Assembly (NCBI GenBank): GCA_025360685.1
Contig: JANYBR010000160.1
Coordinates: 1 to 8,008, forward strand
DNA: 8,008 nucleotides
DNA from: Pseudomonadota bacterium
Lineage (GTDB): Bacteria > Pseudomonadota > Alphaproteobacteria > Micropepsales > Micropepsaceae
Reading direction: 5' to 3'
Under the pieces are notes generated by a model. It had not been told where the DNA came from. It did no database searches and saw nothing but the letters and a program-made list of their open reading frames with translations. The number at the start of each line of letters is the position of its first letter. The first letter of the stretch is position 1. Positions 1-6,536 of the stretch are shown in pieces. A program made the translations under genes and the position numbers.

Positions 1-363
1 TACAACGCCAATCCGGCCTCCATGGCCGCAGCTCTCGCTTTGCTCGCAGCCGCCAAGGGCCGCCGTATCGCGGTGCTGGGCGACATGCTGGAGATGGGAC
101 CAGATAGCGGCGTGTATCATGCCGGCCTTGCGGCATCGGTCGAGGCTGCGCATACCGATCTCGTCTTCGCGAGTGGGCCGCAGATGAAATCGCTGTGGGA
201 CAAGTTGCCTGCGTCGCGCCGCGGCGCCTATGCGGCCAGTTCCGCCGAACTGGCACCGCTACTCACCGCCGCGCTCACGAATGGCGACACGGTTCTGGTG
301 AAGGGTTCTCTCGGCAGCAAGATGGCCGTGATTGTCGAAGCGCTGAAAGCGCGGGGTGCGTAA
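1..363 (+). CDS. murF: MurF, UDP-MurNAc-tripeptide:D-Ala-D-Ala ligase (3' end only)
   Basis: This is the C-terminal 120 residues of MurF, open at the left window edge in frame 1 and ending at TAA 361-363. MurF is the cytoplasmic ATP-dependent ligase that adds D-Ala-D-Ala to UDP-MurNAc-tripeptide, giving the pentapeptide precursor. The fragment begins exactly at the family motif YNANPASM, followed by the C-terminal ligase domain signature AVLGDMLEMG (about residues 25-34 of the fragment), a conserved His in the SGVYHAGL segment, and the closing motif DTVLVKGSLGSKM. MurF is usually about 450-480 residues, so roughly three quarters of the protein, including the ATP-binding GTNGKTT loop, lies upstream. 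The stop is 3 nt before mraY, which fits the classic murE-murF-mraY order. Nothing in the visible part suggests decay. Confidence 0.97.
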   Translation, partial: YNANPASMAAALALLAAAKGRRIAVLGDMLEMGPDSGVYHAGLAASVEAAHTDLVFASGPQMKSLWDKLPASRRGAYAASSAELAPLLTAALTNGDTVLVKGSLGSKMAVIVEALKARGA

Positions 364-366
364 CGT

Positions 367-1458
367 ATGCTCTATTACCTCACGCTTCTGACGCACACCG
401 ATCAGCTCGCATTCTTCCGGCTGTTCAAATATCTCACTTTCCGTTCCGGGGGCGCGGTCATCACTGCTCTGTTTCTCGCGTTCATCGTGAACGGCTCGCT
501 CATCCAGTGGCTGAAGCTGAAACAGGGCAAGGGCCAGCCGATCCGCACGGATGGACCGCAGCGCCACATCGTGGAAAAACAAGGCACGCCCACAATGGGC
601 GGATTGCTGATCCTGTTGCCCTGGGTGGTATCGACCGTGCTGTGGGCCAGCCTGTCGAACCCCTATGTCTGGATTGTATTGCTGGTCACCCTCGCCTACG
701 GCGCGCTCGGACTTGCCGACGACTATTTGAAGGTCAGCAAACGCTCCTCCGACGGCGTCAGCGGATATCTCAGACTTGGCATCGAGTTCGGAGTGGCGTT
801 TCTCGCCACCTGGGCGATCATGCGGCTGGAGGATCCGCTCCTGTTCGGCGGTCTGACGGTTCCGTTCTTCAAGTCGCTCCTCATTCCGTTCGGTATTTCC
901 TTCATCGTTGTCGGAGGCATCGTGATCGCGGGCGCGGCAAACGCTGTGAACTTCACGGACGGTCTCGACGGGCTCGCCATCGTGCCGGTGATGATTGCGG
1001 CGGCGACGTTCCTCCTGATCGCCTACCTCGTGGGCAATGTGAACTTCGCGAAATATCTTGAACTCATCTATGTCGAAGGCACCGGCGAGCTTGCCGTGTT
1101 CCTCGGGGCGCTGATCGGCGCCGGTCTCGGTTTTCTCTGGTACAATGCGCCGCCCGCCATGGTGTTCATGGGCGACACCGGTTCGCTGCCGCTTGGCGGT
1201 GCGCTGGGCGCGGTCGCCGTGGCGGTGAAGCACGAGATCGTGCTGGCCGTTGTCGGTGGTCTGTTCGTCCTGGAAACCGTCTCGGTCATCGTGCAGGTGA
1301 TCTCGTTCAAGACCACGGGCAAGCGGGTGTTCCGCATGGCGCCGATCCATCACCACTATGAACAGCTCGGCTGGAAGGAGCCGACCATCGTGATCCGTTT
1401 CTGGATCGTCGCGGTCGTGCTCGCCCTGGTTGGCCTTGCCACTTTGAAGCTCAGATGA
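367..1458 (+). CDS. mraY: MraY, phospho-MurNAc-pentapeptide transferase
   Basis: MraY is an integral membrane enzyme. It transfers phospho-MurNAc-pentapeptide from UDP to undecaprenyl phosphate, making lipid I on the inner face of the cytoplasmic membrane. The product is 363 aa, normal for the family, with about ten hydrophobic segments (e.g. around residues 30-48, 78-95, 100-117, 170-193, 243-258, 291-312, 341-360). The hallmark motifs are present: GTPTMGG (73-79), the Mg-binding pair D118-D119 in ADDYLKV, NAVNFTDGLDGLA (192-204), FMGDTGSL with the third catalytic Asp D270, and the histidine triplet PIHHHYE (327-332). One small departure is Phe196 where NAVNLTDG is usual. The ATG follows the murF stop by 3 nt, with a weak GGGG about 10 nt upstream. 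The stop overlaps murD by 4 nt. The identification is firm. Confidence 0.98.
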   Translation: MLYYLTLLTHTDQLAFFRLFKYLTFRSGGAVITALFLAFIVNGSLIQWLKLKQGKGQPIRTDGPQRHIVEKQGTPTMGGLLILLPWVVSTVLWASLSNPYVWIVLLVTLAYGALGLADDYLKVSKRSSDGVSGYLRLGIEFGVAFLATWAIMRLEDPLLFGGLTVPFFKSLLIPFGISFIVVGGIVIAGAANAVNFTDGLDGLAIVPVMIAAATFLLIAYLVGNVNFAKYLELIYVEGTGELAVFLGALIGAGLGFLWYNAPPAMVFMGDTGSLPLGGALGAVAVAVKHEIVLAVVGGLFVLETVSVIVQVISFKTTGKRVFRMAPIHHHYEQLGWKEPTIVIRFWIVAVVLALVGLATLKLR

Positions 1459-2873
1459 TCGCGGCGCGCTCCTTCGAGCATGCCGACGTCGGCGTCTTCG
1501 GCCTGGCGCGCAGCGGCATGGCGTCCGTGCGGGCGCTGAAGGCGGGCGGCGCGAGGGTCTATGCCTGGGACGATGAGGAAGAGGCGCGCAAAATCGCAGC
1601 ATCGGAAGGCGCCACGATCGTACCCTGGGCGCAATGGCCGTGGGACAAGCTGAAGGCGCTGGTGCTTTCACCCGGCGTGCCGCTTACCCATCCGGCACCG
1701 CACGACATCGTGCGGCAGGCCAAGGCCTCTCGCGTCCAGATCATCGGCGACATGGAGCTGTTCGCGCGCGAAATCGGCGCAGATGTCCAGGTTCCGGGCC
1801 GCGCGCCGGTTATTGCGATCACCGGCACCAACGGCAAGTCGACAACCACCGCGCTCGTCGGCCACATTCTCGCGGCCTGCGGTTTTGACGTGCAGGCCGG
1901 CGGCAATATCGGCAAGGCCGTGCTGGAGCTGGAGCCGCCGGGTGCCAAGACGATCTACGTGCTGGAAGTCTCCTCCTATCAGATCGAGCTCGCGCCCGGC
2001 CTCGTGCCCGACGTCGCGGTGCTTTCGAACATCACGCCGGATCATCTCGACCGCCACGGCTCCCTCGAGAACTACGCTGCCGTCAAGGCACGACTGCTGA
2101 AACAGGCATCGAAGGCCGGACAGATCGTCATCGGCGTGGACGATGCCCACACGACTTCGATCTTCGCGCACCACGCCTCCAACGGCGGTCCCCCCGCCAT
2201 TCCCGTGTCGGTCGGAAAGGTGCTCGGCCGCGGCGTGTTCGTCGTCGATGGTGCGCTCTACGATGCGCAGGGCCAGCGCGCGACGAAAGTGATGGATCTC
2301 GCAGTCGCATCGCACCTGCCCGGCGCACACAATCACCAGAACGCCGCGCTCGCCTTCGCCGCGACTAAGCCGTACGCGCGTGATTCTCGTATCGTCGCCG
2401 AAGCCATCGCGAGTTTTCCTGGCCTGGCGCACCGCATGGAAGATGTTGGCCGCATCGGCAAGGTCCGCTTCGTCAACGACTCCAAGGCGACAAACGCGGA
2501 TGCCGCGGCTCGGGCGCTCGTTTGCTTTCCGGATATTTTCTGGATCGCCGGCGGCAAGGCCAAGGAAGGCGGTATTGAGAGTCTTGCGTCGCTGTTCCCG
2601 CGCATCCGAAAGGCCTATCTGATCGGCGACGCCGCGGCGGAATTCGCCGCGACGCTGCAAGGCAAGGTGCCGTTCGAGATTTCACATACGCTTGACGCGG
2701 CGGTGCAAGCCGCAGCGCGCGAATCGCAGGCGGCAAATTTGCCGTCTCCGGTTGTGCTGTTGTCGCCCGCTTGCGCTTCCTTCGACCAGTTCAAGGATTT
2801 CGAGCAGCGTGGCGATGCGTTCCGTGCGCTCGTCGGCAAGCTGCGCGCGCACCCCGTGCGGGAGGCGTCATGA
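1455..2873 (+). CDS. murD: MurD, UDP-MurNAc-L-Ala:D-Glu ligase
   Basis: MurD adds D-glutamate to UDP-MurNAc-L-Ala in the cytoplasm, using ATP. The 472-residue product has the three Mur ligase domains in order. An N-terminal nucleotide-type fold carries VFGLARSGMAS (about 14-24). The central ATPase domain has the P-loop GTNGKST (124-130, Lys128), GNIG (150-153), EVSSYQIE (171-178) and NITPDHLDRHG (192-202). The C-terminal domain has PGAHNHQN (289-296), FPGLAHRME (321-329), the MurD-type NDSKATN (341-347), the glycine segment IAGGKAKEGG and SPACASFDQF (437-446). These motifs separate MurD from MurC, MurE and MurF. The start ATG is inside ATGA, overlapping the mraY stop. No strong Shine-Dalgarno precedes it, only a weak GAAG at 1446-1449, so translation is probably coupled to mraY. 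The 3' end overlaps ftsW by 4 nt and carries its ribosome binding site. Confidence 0.98.
   Translation: MIAARSFEHADVGVFGLARSGMASVRALKAGGARVYAWDDEEEARKIAASEGATIVPWAQWPWDKLKALVLSPGVPLTHPAPHDIVRQAKASRVQIIGDMELFAREIGADVQVPGRAPVIAITGTNGKSTTTALVGHILAACGFDVQAGGNIGKAVLELEPPGAKTIYVLEVSSYQIELAPGLVPDVAVLSNITPDHLDRHGSLENYAAVKARLLKQASKAGQIVIGVDDAHTTSIFAHHASNGGPPAIPVSVGKVLGRGVFVVDGALYDAQGQRATKVMDLAVASHLPGAHNHQNAALAFAATKPYARDSRIVAEAIASFPGLAHRMEDVGRIGKVRFVNDSKATNADAAARALVCFPDIFWIAGGKAKEGGIESLASLFPRIRKAYLIGDAAAEFAATLQGKVPFEISHTLDAAVQAAARESQAANLPSPVVLLSPACASFDQFKDFEQRGDAFRALVGKLRAHPVREAS
2861..2865 (+). promoter_or_regulatory. Ribosome binding site fixing the ftsW start
   Basis: A GGAGG lies inside the last codons of murD, 4 nt before the ATG at 2870. 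It is the best anti-Shine-Dalgarno match in this part of the window. It supports starting ftsW at the ATGA overlap rather than at the in-frame ATG at 2771, which lies deep in murD. Confidence 0.7.
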
Positions 2874-4018
2874 ACTCGCGCGCCAACCGCAGCCCTTATG
2901 CCGCCTGGTGGTGGACGATCGACCGCATGGCGCTGCTCCTGATGCTCGCGCTGATCACGATCGGGCTGATGCTGGCGTTCGCCGCCAGTCCTGCTGCGAC
3001 CGGCGGACCGCTGACGGCTGGCGACTTCCGCTACACCATCAAGCAGATACTGTTCGCCGTCATCGCAGCTGGAATCCTGGGCAGTGCATCGGTCCTGTCG
3101 CTGAAGCAGCTGAAGATCGCGGCCGCCATCACCTTTGCGGTAGCGCTCATCGGCTCGGCCTTGGTTCTCGTCATCGGCACGGAAGTTCTCGGCGCCAAGC
3201 GCTCGATCGAGATGGGTCTGTTTTCTCTGCAGCCTTCCGAGTTCCTGAAACCCGGCTTTGCGGTGCTGGCGGCAGCGATCATCGCCGACCGTCAGGCGAT
3301 GGCCTTGCCCAAACCGGTGATCACTCTGCTGCTGATCGTTCCGGCGATCGCAATCCTCCTGCTTCAACCCGATGTCGGCCAGACGACTTTGTTGCTCGCT
3401 TTATGGGGCGCGTTGCTGTTCTTTTCCGGCGCGCCGATGTTCTGGATGGCCGCGCTTGGCGGTGGAACGGCGGGGCTCGGCGCGGCGGCTTACATGCTTT
3501 TTCCGCATGTGCATCATCGCATCGACCAGTTTCTCAATCCGACCGACACGGGCTACCAGACCGGTCTTGCCCTGAAGGCGTTCGCGCATGGCGGACTCAC
3601 GGGCGTCGGGCCGGGCGCCGGCACGATCAAATATCGCATCCCGGAAGCCCATTCGGACTTCATCTTCGCCGTCGCCGGTGAGGAGTTCGGGCTCATTCTC
3701 TGCGCCGTGATCGCGTTGCTGTTCGGCTTCCTGACGATCCGCCTGCTGCTGCGCGCGGCCAGCCAGCGCGACCGCTTCTCGCAGTTGGCCGGTGCCGGTC
3801 TTGCCATCGTCACGGCGTTCCAGGCTTTCATCAATATGGGCGTGGCGGTGAACCTGCTTCCGGCCAAAGGCATGACCTTGCCGTTCATTTCCTCTGGCGG
3901 CTCGTCGCTGTTTGCAGTGGCACTGACGATGGGCTTCGCGCTCGCCGTTACCCGCCAGCGCCCGCAGCTCGGTACGCGCGAATCCTCGCTCCTCGAATTG
4001 TGGGGCGTGCGCGCATGA
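2870..4018 (+). CDS. ftsW: FtsW, septal SEDS peptidoglycan glycosyltransferase
   Basis: FtsW is the multi-pass SEDS protein that polymerises lipid II into septal glycan, working with the transpeptidase FtsI in the divisome. From the ATG at 2870 the product is 382 aa with about ten membrane segments after a short cytoplasmic N-terminus containing WWWTIDR. Family motifs seen are SLQPSEFLKP (119-128), LLQPDVG (164-170), DTGYQ (226-230), GGLTGVGPG (241-249), PEAHSDFIFAVAGEEFG (258-274) and the C-terminal LLPAKGMTLPFISSGGSS (329-346). Asp263 in AHSD aligns with the Asp essential for polymerase activity in FtsW/RodA. An odd point is KRSI at 110-113, where KRWI or RRWL is usual. An in-frame ATG at 2771 would add 33 Arg-rich residues encoded within murD and is not preferred. 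RodA is the main alternative, but the position between murD and murG and the PEAHSD motif favour FtsW. Confidence 0.97.
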   Translation: MNSRANRSPYAAWWWTIDRMALLLMLALITIGLMLAFAASPAATGGPLTAGDFRYTIKQILFAVIAAGILGSASVLSLKQLKIAAAITFAVALIGSALVLVIGTEVLGAKRSIEMGLFSLQPSEFLKPGFAVLAAAIIADRQAMALPKPVITLLLIVPAIAILLLQPDVGQTTLLLALWGALLFFSGAPMFWMAALGGGTAGLGAAAYMLFPHVHHRIDQFLNPTDTGYQTGLALKAFAHGGLTGVGPGAGTIKYRIPEAHSDFIFAVAGEEFGLILCAVIALLFGFLTIRLLLRAASQRDRFSQLAGAGLAIVTAFQAFINMGVAVNLLPAKGMTLPFISSGGSSLFAVALTMGFALAVTRQRPQLGTRESSLLELWGVRA

Positions 4019-5106
4019 GGACTTTCGTGCTCTCCGCCGGTGGAACGGCCGGGCATCTCTATCCGGCGCAGGCGCTGGCGGGCGAGTTGATGCGGCGCGG
4101 CGAAAAGATCGTCGTCATGACAGATTCGCGCTTCAAGAATTATGCCACCGCGTTTCCCGGCGCCGTGATCGAGACTGTACCTTCCGCGGCCTTCTCCGAT
4201 CGTTCCGTCATCGGACTCGTCGCCGCACCGTTCGAGATTATCGGCGGGATCGTCATGTCGCTGATCAAGCTGTCGCGCATCCGTCCGGCGGCGGTGGTCG
4301 GTTTCGGCGGCTATCCCAGCGTGCCGGTGATGCTGGCCGCCATCGTCACGCGCATCCCCACCGCGATCCTCACGCCGGATGCGCTGCTCGGCCGCGCCAA
4401 CCGGTTGGTGATGAACTCCGTGAACCTGATCGCCGCGAACCTGCCGCTGGTGCGATTCCTGCCGAAGAACATGTCGCGCGTGGTCTACACCGGCAACCCG
4501 ATGCGGCCCGAAGTCGTCGCGCTTGAGGGCGCGCCGTATGACACGCCGCAAGCGAATGGCGCGCTGCGGCTTCTCGTGTTCGGCGGCAGCCAGGGCGCGC
4601 GCGCTTTCAGTGAAATCGTGCCGCCAGCCATCGCCATGCTGTCGACGGAACTGCGCGCCCGCCTTGAGATCGTTCAACAGTGCCGCGCCGAGGATCTCGA
4701 AGCCGTCAAGGTGGGCTATTTCGCAGCGGGCGTGAAGGCGGAACTCGCCGCCTTCTTCGGCGATCTTCCCTCCCGCATGGCTTGGGCGCACCTCGTCATC
4801 GCACGCTCCGGTGCGGGAACAGTGAGCGAGCTTGCGGTGATCGGCCGCCCGGCGATCTTGGTGCCGCTACCACATGCGCTTGACGACAACCAGACTCCGA
4901 ACGCCGACGCGCTCGCCAGCGCCGGCGGCGGCTGGCGCGTGCGGCAATCCGAACTGACGCCGAAGAAACTCGCGGCGATGCTCACCGAAGCATTCTCGTT
5001 GCCCGACGATCTTGCCAGGCGAGCCGCCGCTGCGCGCAAGATCGCCAAACCGGAAGGCACGGCCAAGGTCGCCGACGCCGTCCAGTCGCTTGCGAGGGCC
5101 GCGTGA
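4015..5106 (+). CDS. murG: MurG, UDP-GlcNAc:lipid I GlcNAc transferase (divergent acceptor-site motifs)
   Basis: MurG is a GT-B glycosyltransferase on the inner membrane face that adds GlcNAc to lipid I, forming lipid II. The product is 363 aa, normal length. The N-terminal acceptor domain has the glycine loop SAGGTAGHLYPA (7-18), a hydrophobic membrane-facing stretch (about 65-83) and VVGFGGYPSVP (94-104). The C-terminal UDP-GlcNAc domain has VFGGSQGAR (188-196), QQCRAEDL (221-228), RSGAGTVSEL (264-273) and LPHALDDNQTPNA (285-297), all as expected. Two N-terminal motifs are abnormal. GTGGH is GTAGH (Ala12), and the near-invariant HEQN before GRANR is TPDA (120-123). The frame continues normally on both sides, so a frameshift does not explain this. 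The ATG at 4015 overlaps the ftsW stop (ATGA). An in-frame GTG at 4000 would add five residues and lacks a Shine-Dalgarno. By position and overall motifs this is MurG; full activity is less certain. Confidence 0.95.
   Translation: MRTFVLSAGGTAGHLYPAQALAGELMRRGEKIVVMTDSRFKNYATAFPGAVIETVPSAAFSDRSVIGLVAAPFEIIGGIVMSLIKLSRIRPAAVVGFGGYPSVPVMLAAIVTRIPTAILTPDALLGRANRLVMNSVNLIAANLPLVRFLPKNMSRVVYTGNPMRPEVVALEGAPYDTPQANGALRLLVFGGSQGARAFSEIVPPAIAMLSTELRARLEIVQQCRAEDLEAVKVGYFAAGVKAELAAFFGDLPSRMAWAHLVIARSGAGTVSELAVIGRPAILVPLPHALDDNQTPNADALASAGGGWRVRQSELTPKKLAAMLTEAFSLPDDLARRAAAARKIAKPEGTAKVADAVQSLARAA
5094..5098 (+). promoter_or_regulatory. Ribosome binding site supporting the GTG start of murC
   Basis: GAGGG within the end of murG lies 4 nt before the GTG at 5103. 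No in-frame ATG precedes the conserved GIGGIGMSG motif except the Met inside that motif, so the GTG start with this site is the only sensible choice. Confidence 0.6.
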
Positions 5107-6536
5107 GCCCCGCAAAAACCCGCGTTCCGCTCGACGTCGGCACGATCCACTTCATCGGCATCGGCGGCATCGGCATGAGCGGTATCGCCGAGATCATGCA
5201 CAATCTCGGCTACAAGGTTCAGGGTTCGGACGTTACGGAAAGCGCCAATGTCCGCCGTCTGCGCAAGATGGGCATTCCCATCTCCATCGGTCACAGCGCG
5301 GATAATCTGAAAGAGGCACACGCGGTGGTCTACTCCTCCGCCGTGAAGCCCGGCAACGAGGAGTTCGATGCCGCGCGCGCCCTGAGTCTTCCCTTGGTGC
5401 GCCGCGCCGAGATGCTGGCGGAGATCATGCGGCTGCGCTCCTGCGTCGCCGTGGCGGGCACCAATGGCAAAACCACCACGACGACGATGATCGCGGCCTT
5501 GCTCGATGCCGGCGGGATGGATCCCACCGTCGTCAACGGCGGTATCATTAACGCGTACGGCACCAATGCGCGGCTCGGTGCCGGCGAATGGGTCGTGGTC
5601 GAAGCCGACGAGAGCGACGGTACATTCCTCAAGCTGCCCGCGACGGTAGCGGTCGTCACCAACGCGGACCCCGATCATCTGGATTTCTACGGCACGTTCG
5701 ACAAGATGCGCGACGCGTTCCAGCGTTTCATCGAGAATGTCCCGTTCTACGGCTTCGCGGTGCTGTGCCTGGATCATCCCGAAGTGCAGGCGATGGTCGG
5801 CCGCATCGAAGACCGCCGCCTCATCACCTATGGACTGTCGCCGCAGGCCGACATCCGCGCCGTGAACGTCAGCTTTTCCGAAGGCGCTTCGCACTTTGAT
5901 GTGGTCATCACCGACCGCCGCAAGAACACGCAGACGCGGATGGACGGCATGCGATTGCCCATGCCTGGCGAGCACAATGTCCAGAACGCGCTCGCCGCGA
6001 TCACGGTGGCGCGCGAACTCGGCGTGAAGGAAGAGACAATCCGCAAGGCGCTCGCCAATTTCGCCGGGGTCAGCCGCCGCTTTACCCGCGTGGGCGAGTG
6101 GAAGGGCGTCGCGATCATTGACGACTATGCGCACAATCCGTTCAAGATCGCCGCGGCTCTGAAGGCGGCGCGCCAGGCTTACTCCGGGCCGGTGATCGCC
6201 GTGGTGCAACCTCACCGCTTCACGCGTCTACGCGACACGTTCGAACAATTCGCCAAGTGCCTGAATGACGCCGATGTGGCTGTGATCGCGCCGGTCTATG
6301 CGGCGGGTGAAAAGCCGATCGAAGGCATCAATCGCGACACCTATGCCGAGGCACTGCGGGCGCATGGTCATCGCGACGTGCGCGTAATCGACGGGGAAAC
6401 CGATCTACCCGGGCTCATCGCGGGGTTGGAAAACAATTTGTCCAACGGGGCCATCGTGTTCCTTGGCGCCGGTTCGATCACGCTGTGGGCACATGGGCTG
6501 GAAGCGGCGCTGAACAAGTGGAAAGGGGCGGCATGA
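5103..6536 (+). CDS. murC: MurC, UDP-MurNAc:L-Ala ligase (atypical ATPase and substrate motifs)
   Basis: MurC is the first of the Mur ligases, joining L-alanine to UDP-MurNAc with ATP in the cytoplasm. The product is 477 aa, the usual length. The N-terminal domain carries the MurC signature GIGGIGMSG (19-27). The central domain has the P-loop AGTNGKTTTT (118-127, Lys123), VEADESDGTF (166-175) and TNADPDHLDFYG (186-197). The C-terminal domain has PGEHNVQNALA (288-298), RRFTRVGEWKG (325-335), DDYAHNP (340-346), QPHRFTR (369-375) and LGAGSIT (454-460). His371, Arg372 and Arg375 are the MurC-type residues expected at the amino acid site. Two motifs are unusual for MurC: GTNGK where GTHGK is usual, and DYAHNP where DYGHHP is usual, both resembling MurE/MurF forms. 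The start is GTG in a GTGA overlap with murG. The length, GIGGIGMSG and QPHR motifs argue against MurE, MurF or Mpl. Confidence 0.96.
   Translation: MSPAKTRVPLDVGTIHFIGIGGIGMSGIAEIMHNLGYKVQGSDVTESANVRRLRKMGIPISIGHSADNLKEAHAVVYSSAVKPGNEEFDAARALSLPLVRRAEMLAEIMRLRSCVAVAGTNGKTTTTTMIAALLDAGGMDPTVVNGGIINAYGTNARLGAGEWVVVEADESDGTFLKLPATVAVVTNADPDHLDFYGTFDKMRDAFQRFIENVPFYGFAVLCLDHPEVQAMVGRIEDRRLITYGLSPQADIRAVNVSFSEGASHFDVVITDRRKNTQTRMDGMRLPMPGEHNVQNALAAITVARELGVKEETIRKALANFAGVSRRFTRVGEWKGVAIIDDYAHNPFKIAAALKAARQAYSGPVIAVVQPHRFTRLRDTFEQFAKCLNDADVAVIAPVYAAGEKPIEGINRDTYAEALRAHGHRDVRVIDGETDLPGLIAGLENNLSNGAIVFLGAGSITLWAHGLEAALNKWKGAA
6524..6528 (+). promoter_or_regulatory. Ribosome binding site before three consecutive ATG codons of murB
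   Basis: AGGGG in the last codons of murC is followed by ATG ATG ATG at 6533, 6536 and 6539, giving spacings of 4, 7 and 10 nt. The first ATG forms the ATGA overlap with murC. The second has the spacing closest to the usual optimum. The true initiator cannot be chosen from sequence alone. Confidence 0.6.

Noticed and set aside
364..366. Possible promoter or terminator at the only intergenic gap
   Set aside because: The gap is 3 nt, too short for any element, and no hairpin with a T run was seen around it.
259..1671. Long minus-strand open frame opposite murF, mraY and murD (470 codons)
   Set aside because: Its translation is rich in Arg, His, Asp and Glu with no recognisable motif, and it lies opposite certain genes. 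Long antisense frames are expected in GC-rich DNA with G/C third positions.
1668..2660. Long minus-strand open frame opposite murD (330 codons)
   Set aside because: Low-complexity, charged composition with no family motif; it is a mirror of murD codon bias.
2771..2869. In-frame upstream ATG that would extend FtsW by 33 residues
   Set aside because: The extension is encoded inside murD, is Arg-rich and unlike any FtsW N-terminus, whereas the ATG at 2870 has GGAGG upstream and the common ATGA overlap.
2692..3681. Plus-strand open frame across the murD-ftsW junction (329 codons)
   Set aside because: Alternative frame over two well-supported genes, Arg-rich and lacking membrane segments or motifs.
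4000..4014. In-frame GTG that would extend MurG by five residues
   Set aside because: No Shine-Dalgarno precedes it, and the ATG at 4015 places the glycine loop at the usual distance from the N-terminus and matches the overlap pattern.
4330..4420. Local double frameshift as the cause of TPDA replacing HEQN in MurG
   Set aside because: Residues on both sides (PSVP, RIPTAIL, GRANR) fit MurG in the same frame without length change, so a compensating frameshift pair is not needed.
3553..4791. Long minus-strand open frame opposite ftsW and murG (412 codons)
   Set aside because: Same antisense composition artefact; it spans a gene boundary on the other strand without any promoter or ribosome binding site of its own.
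4716..6215. Long minus-strand open frame opposite murG and murC (499 codons), the longest in the window
   Set aside because: Length alone is impressive, but the translation has the Arg/His/Asp-rich character of an antisense shadow and no domain signature.
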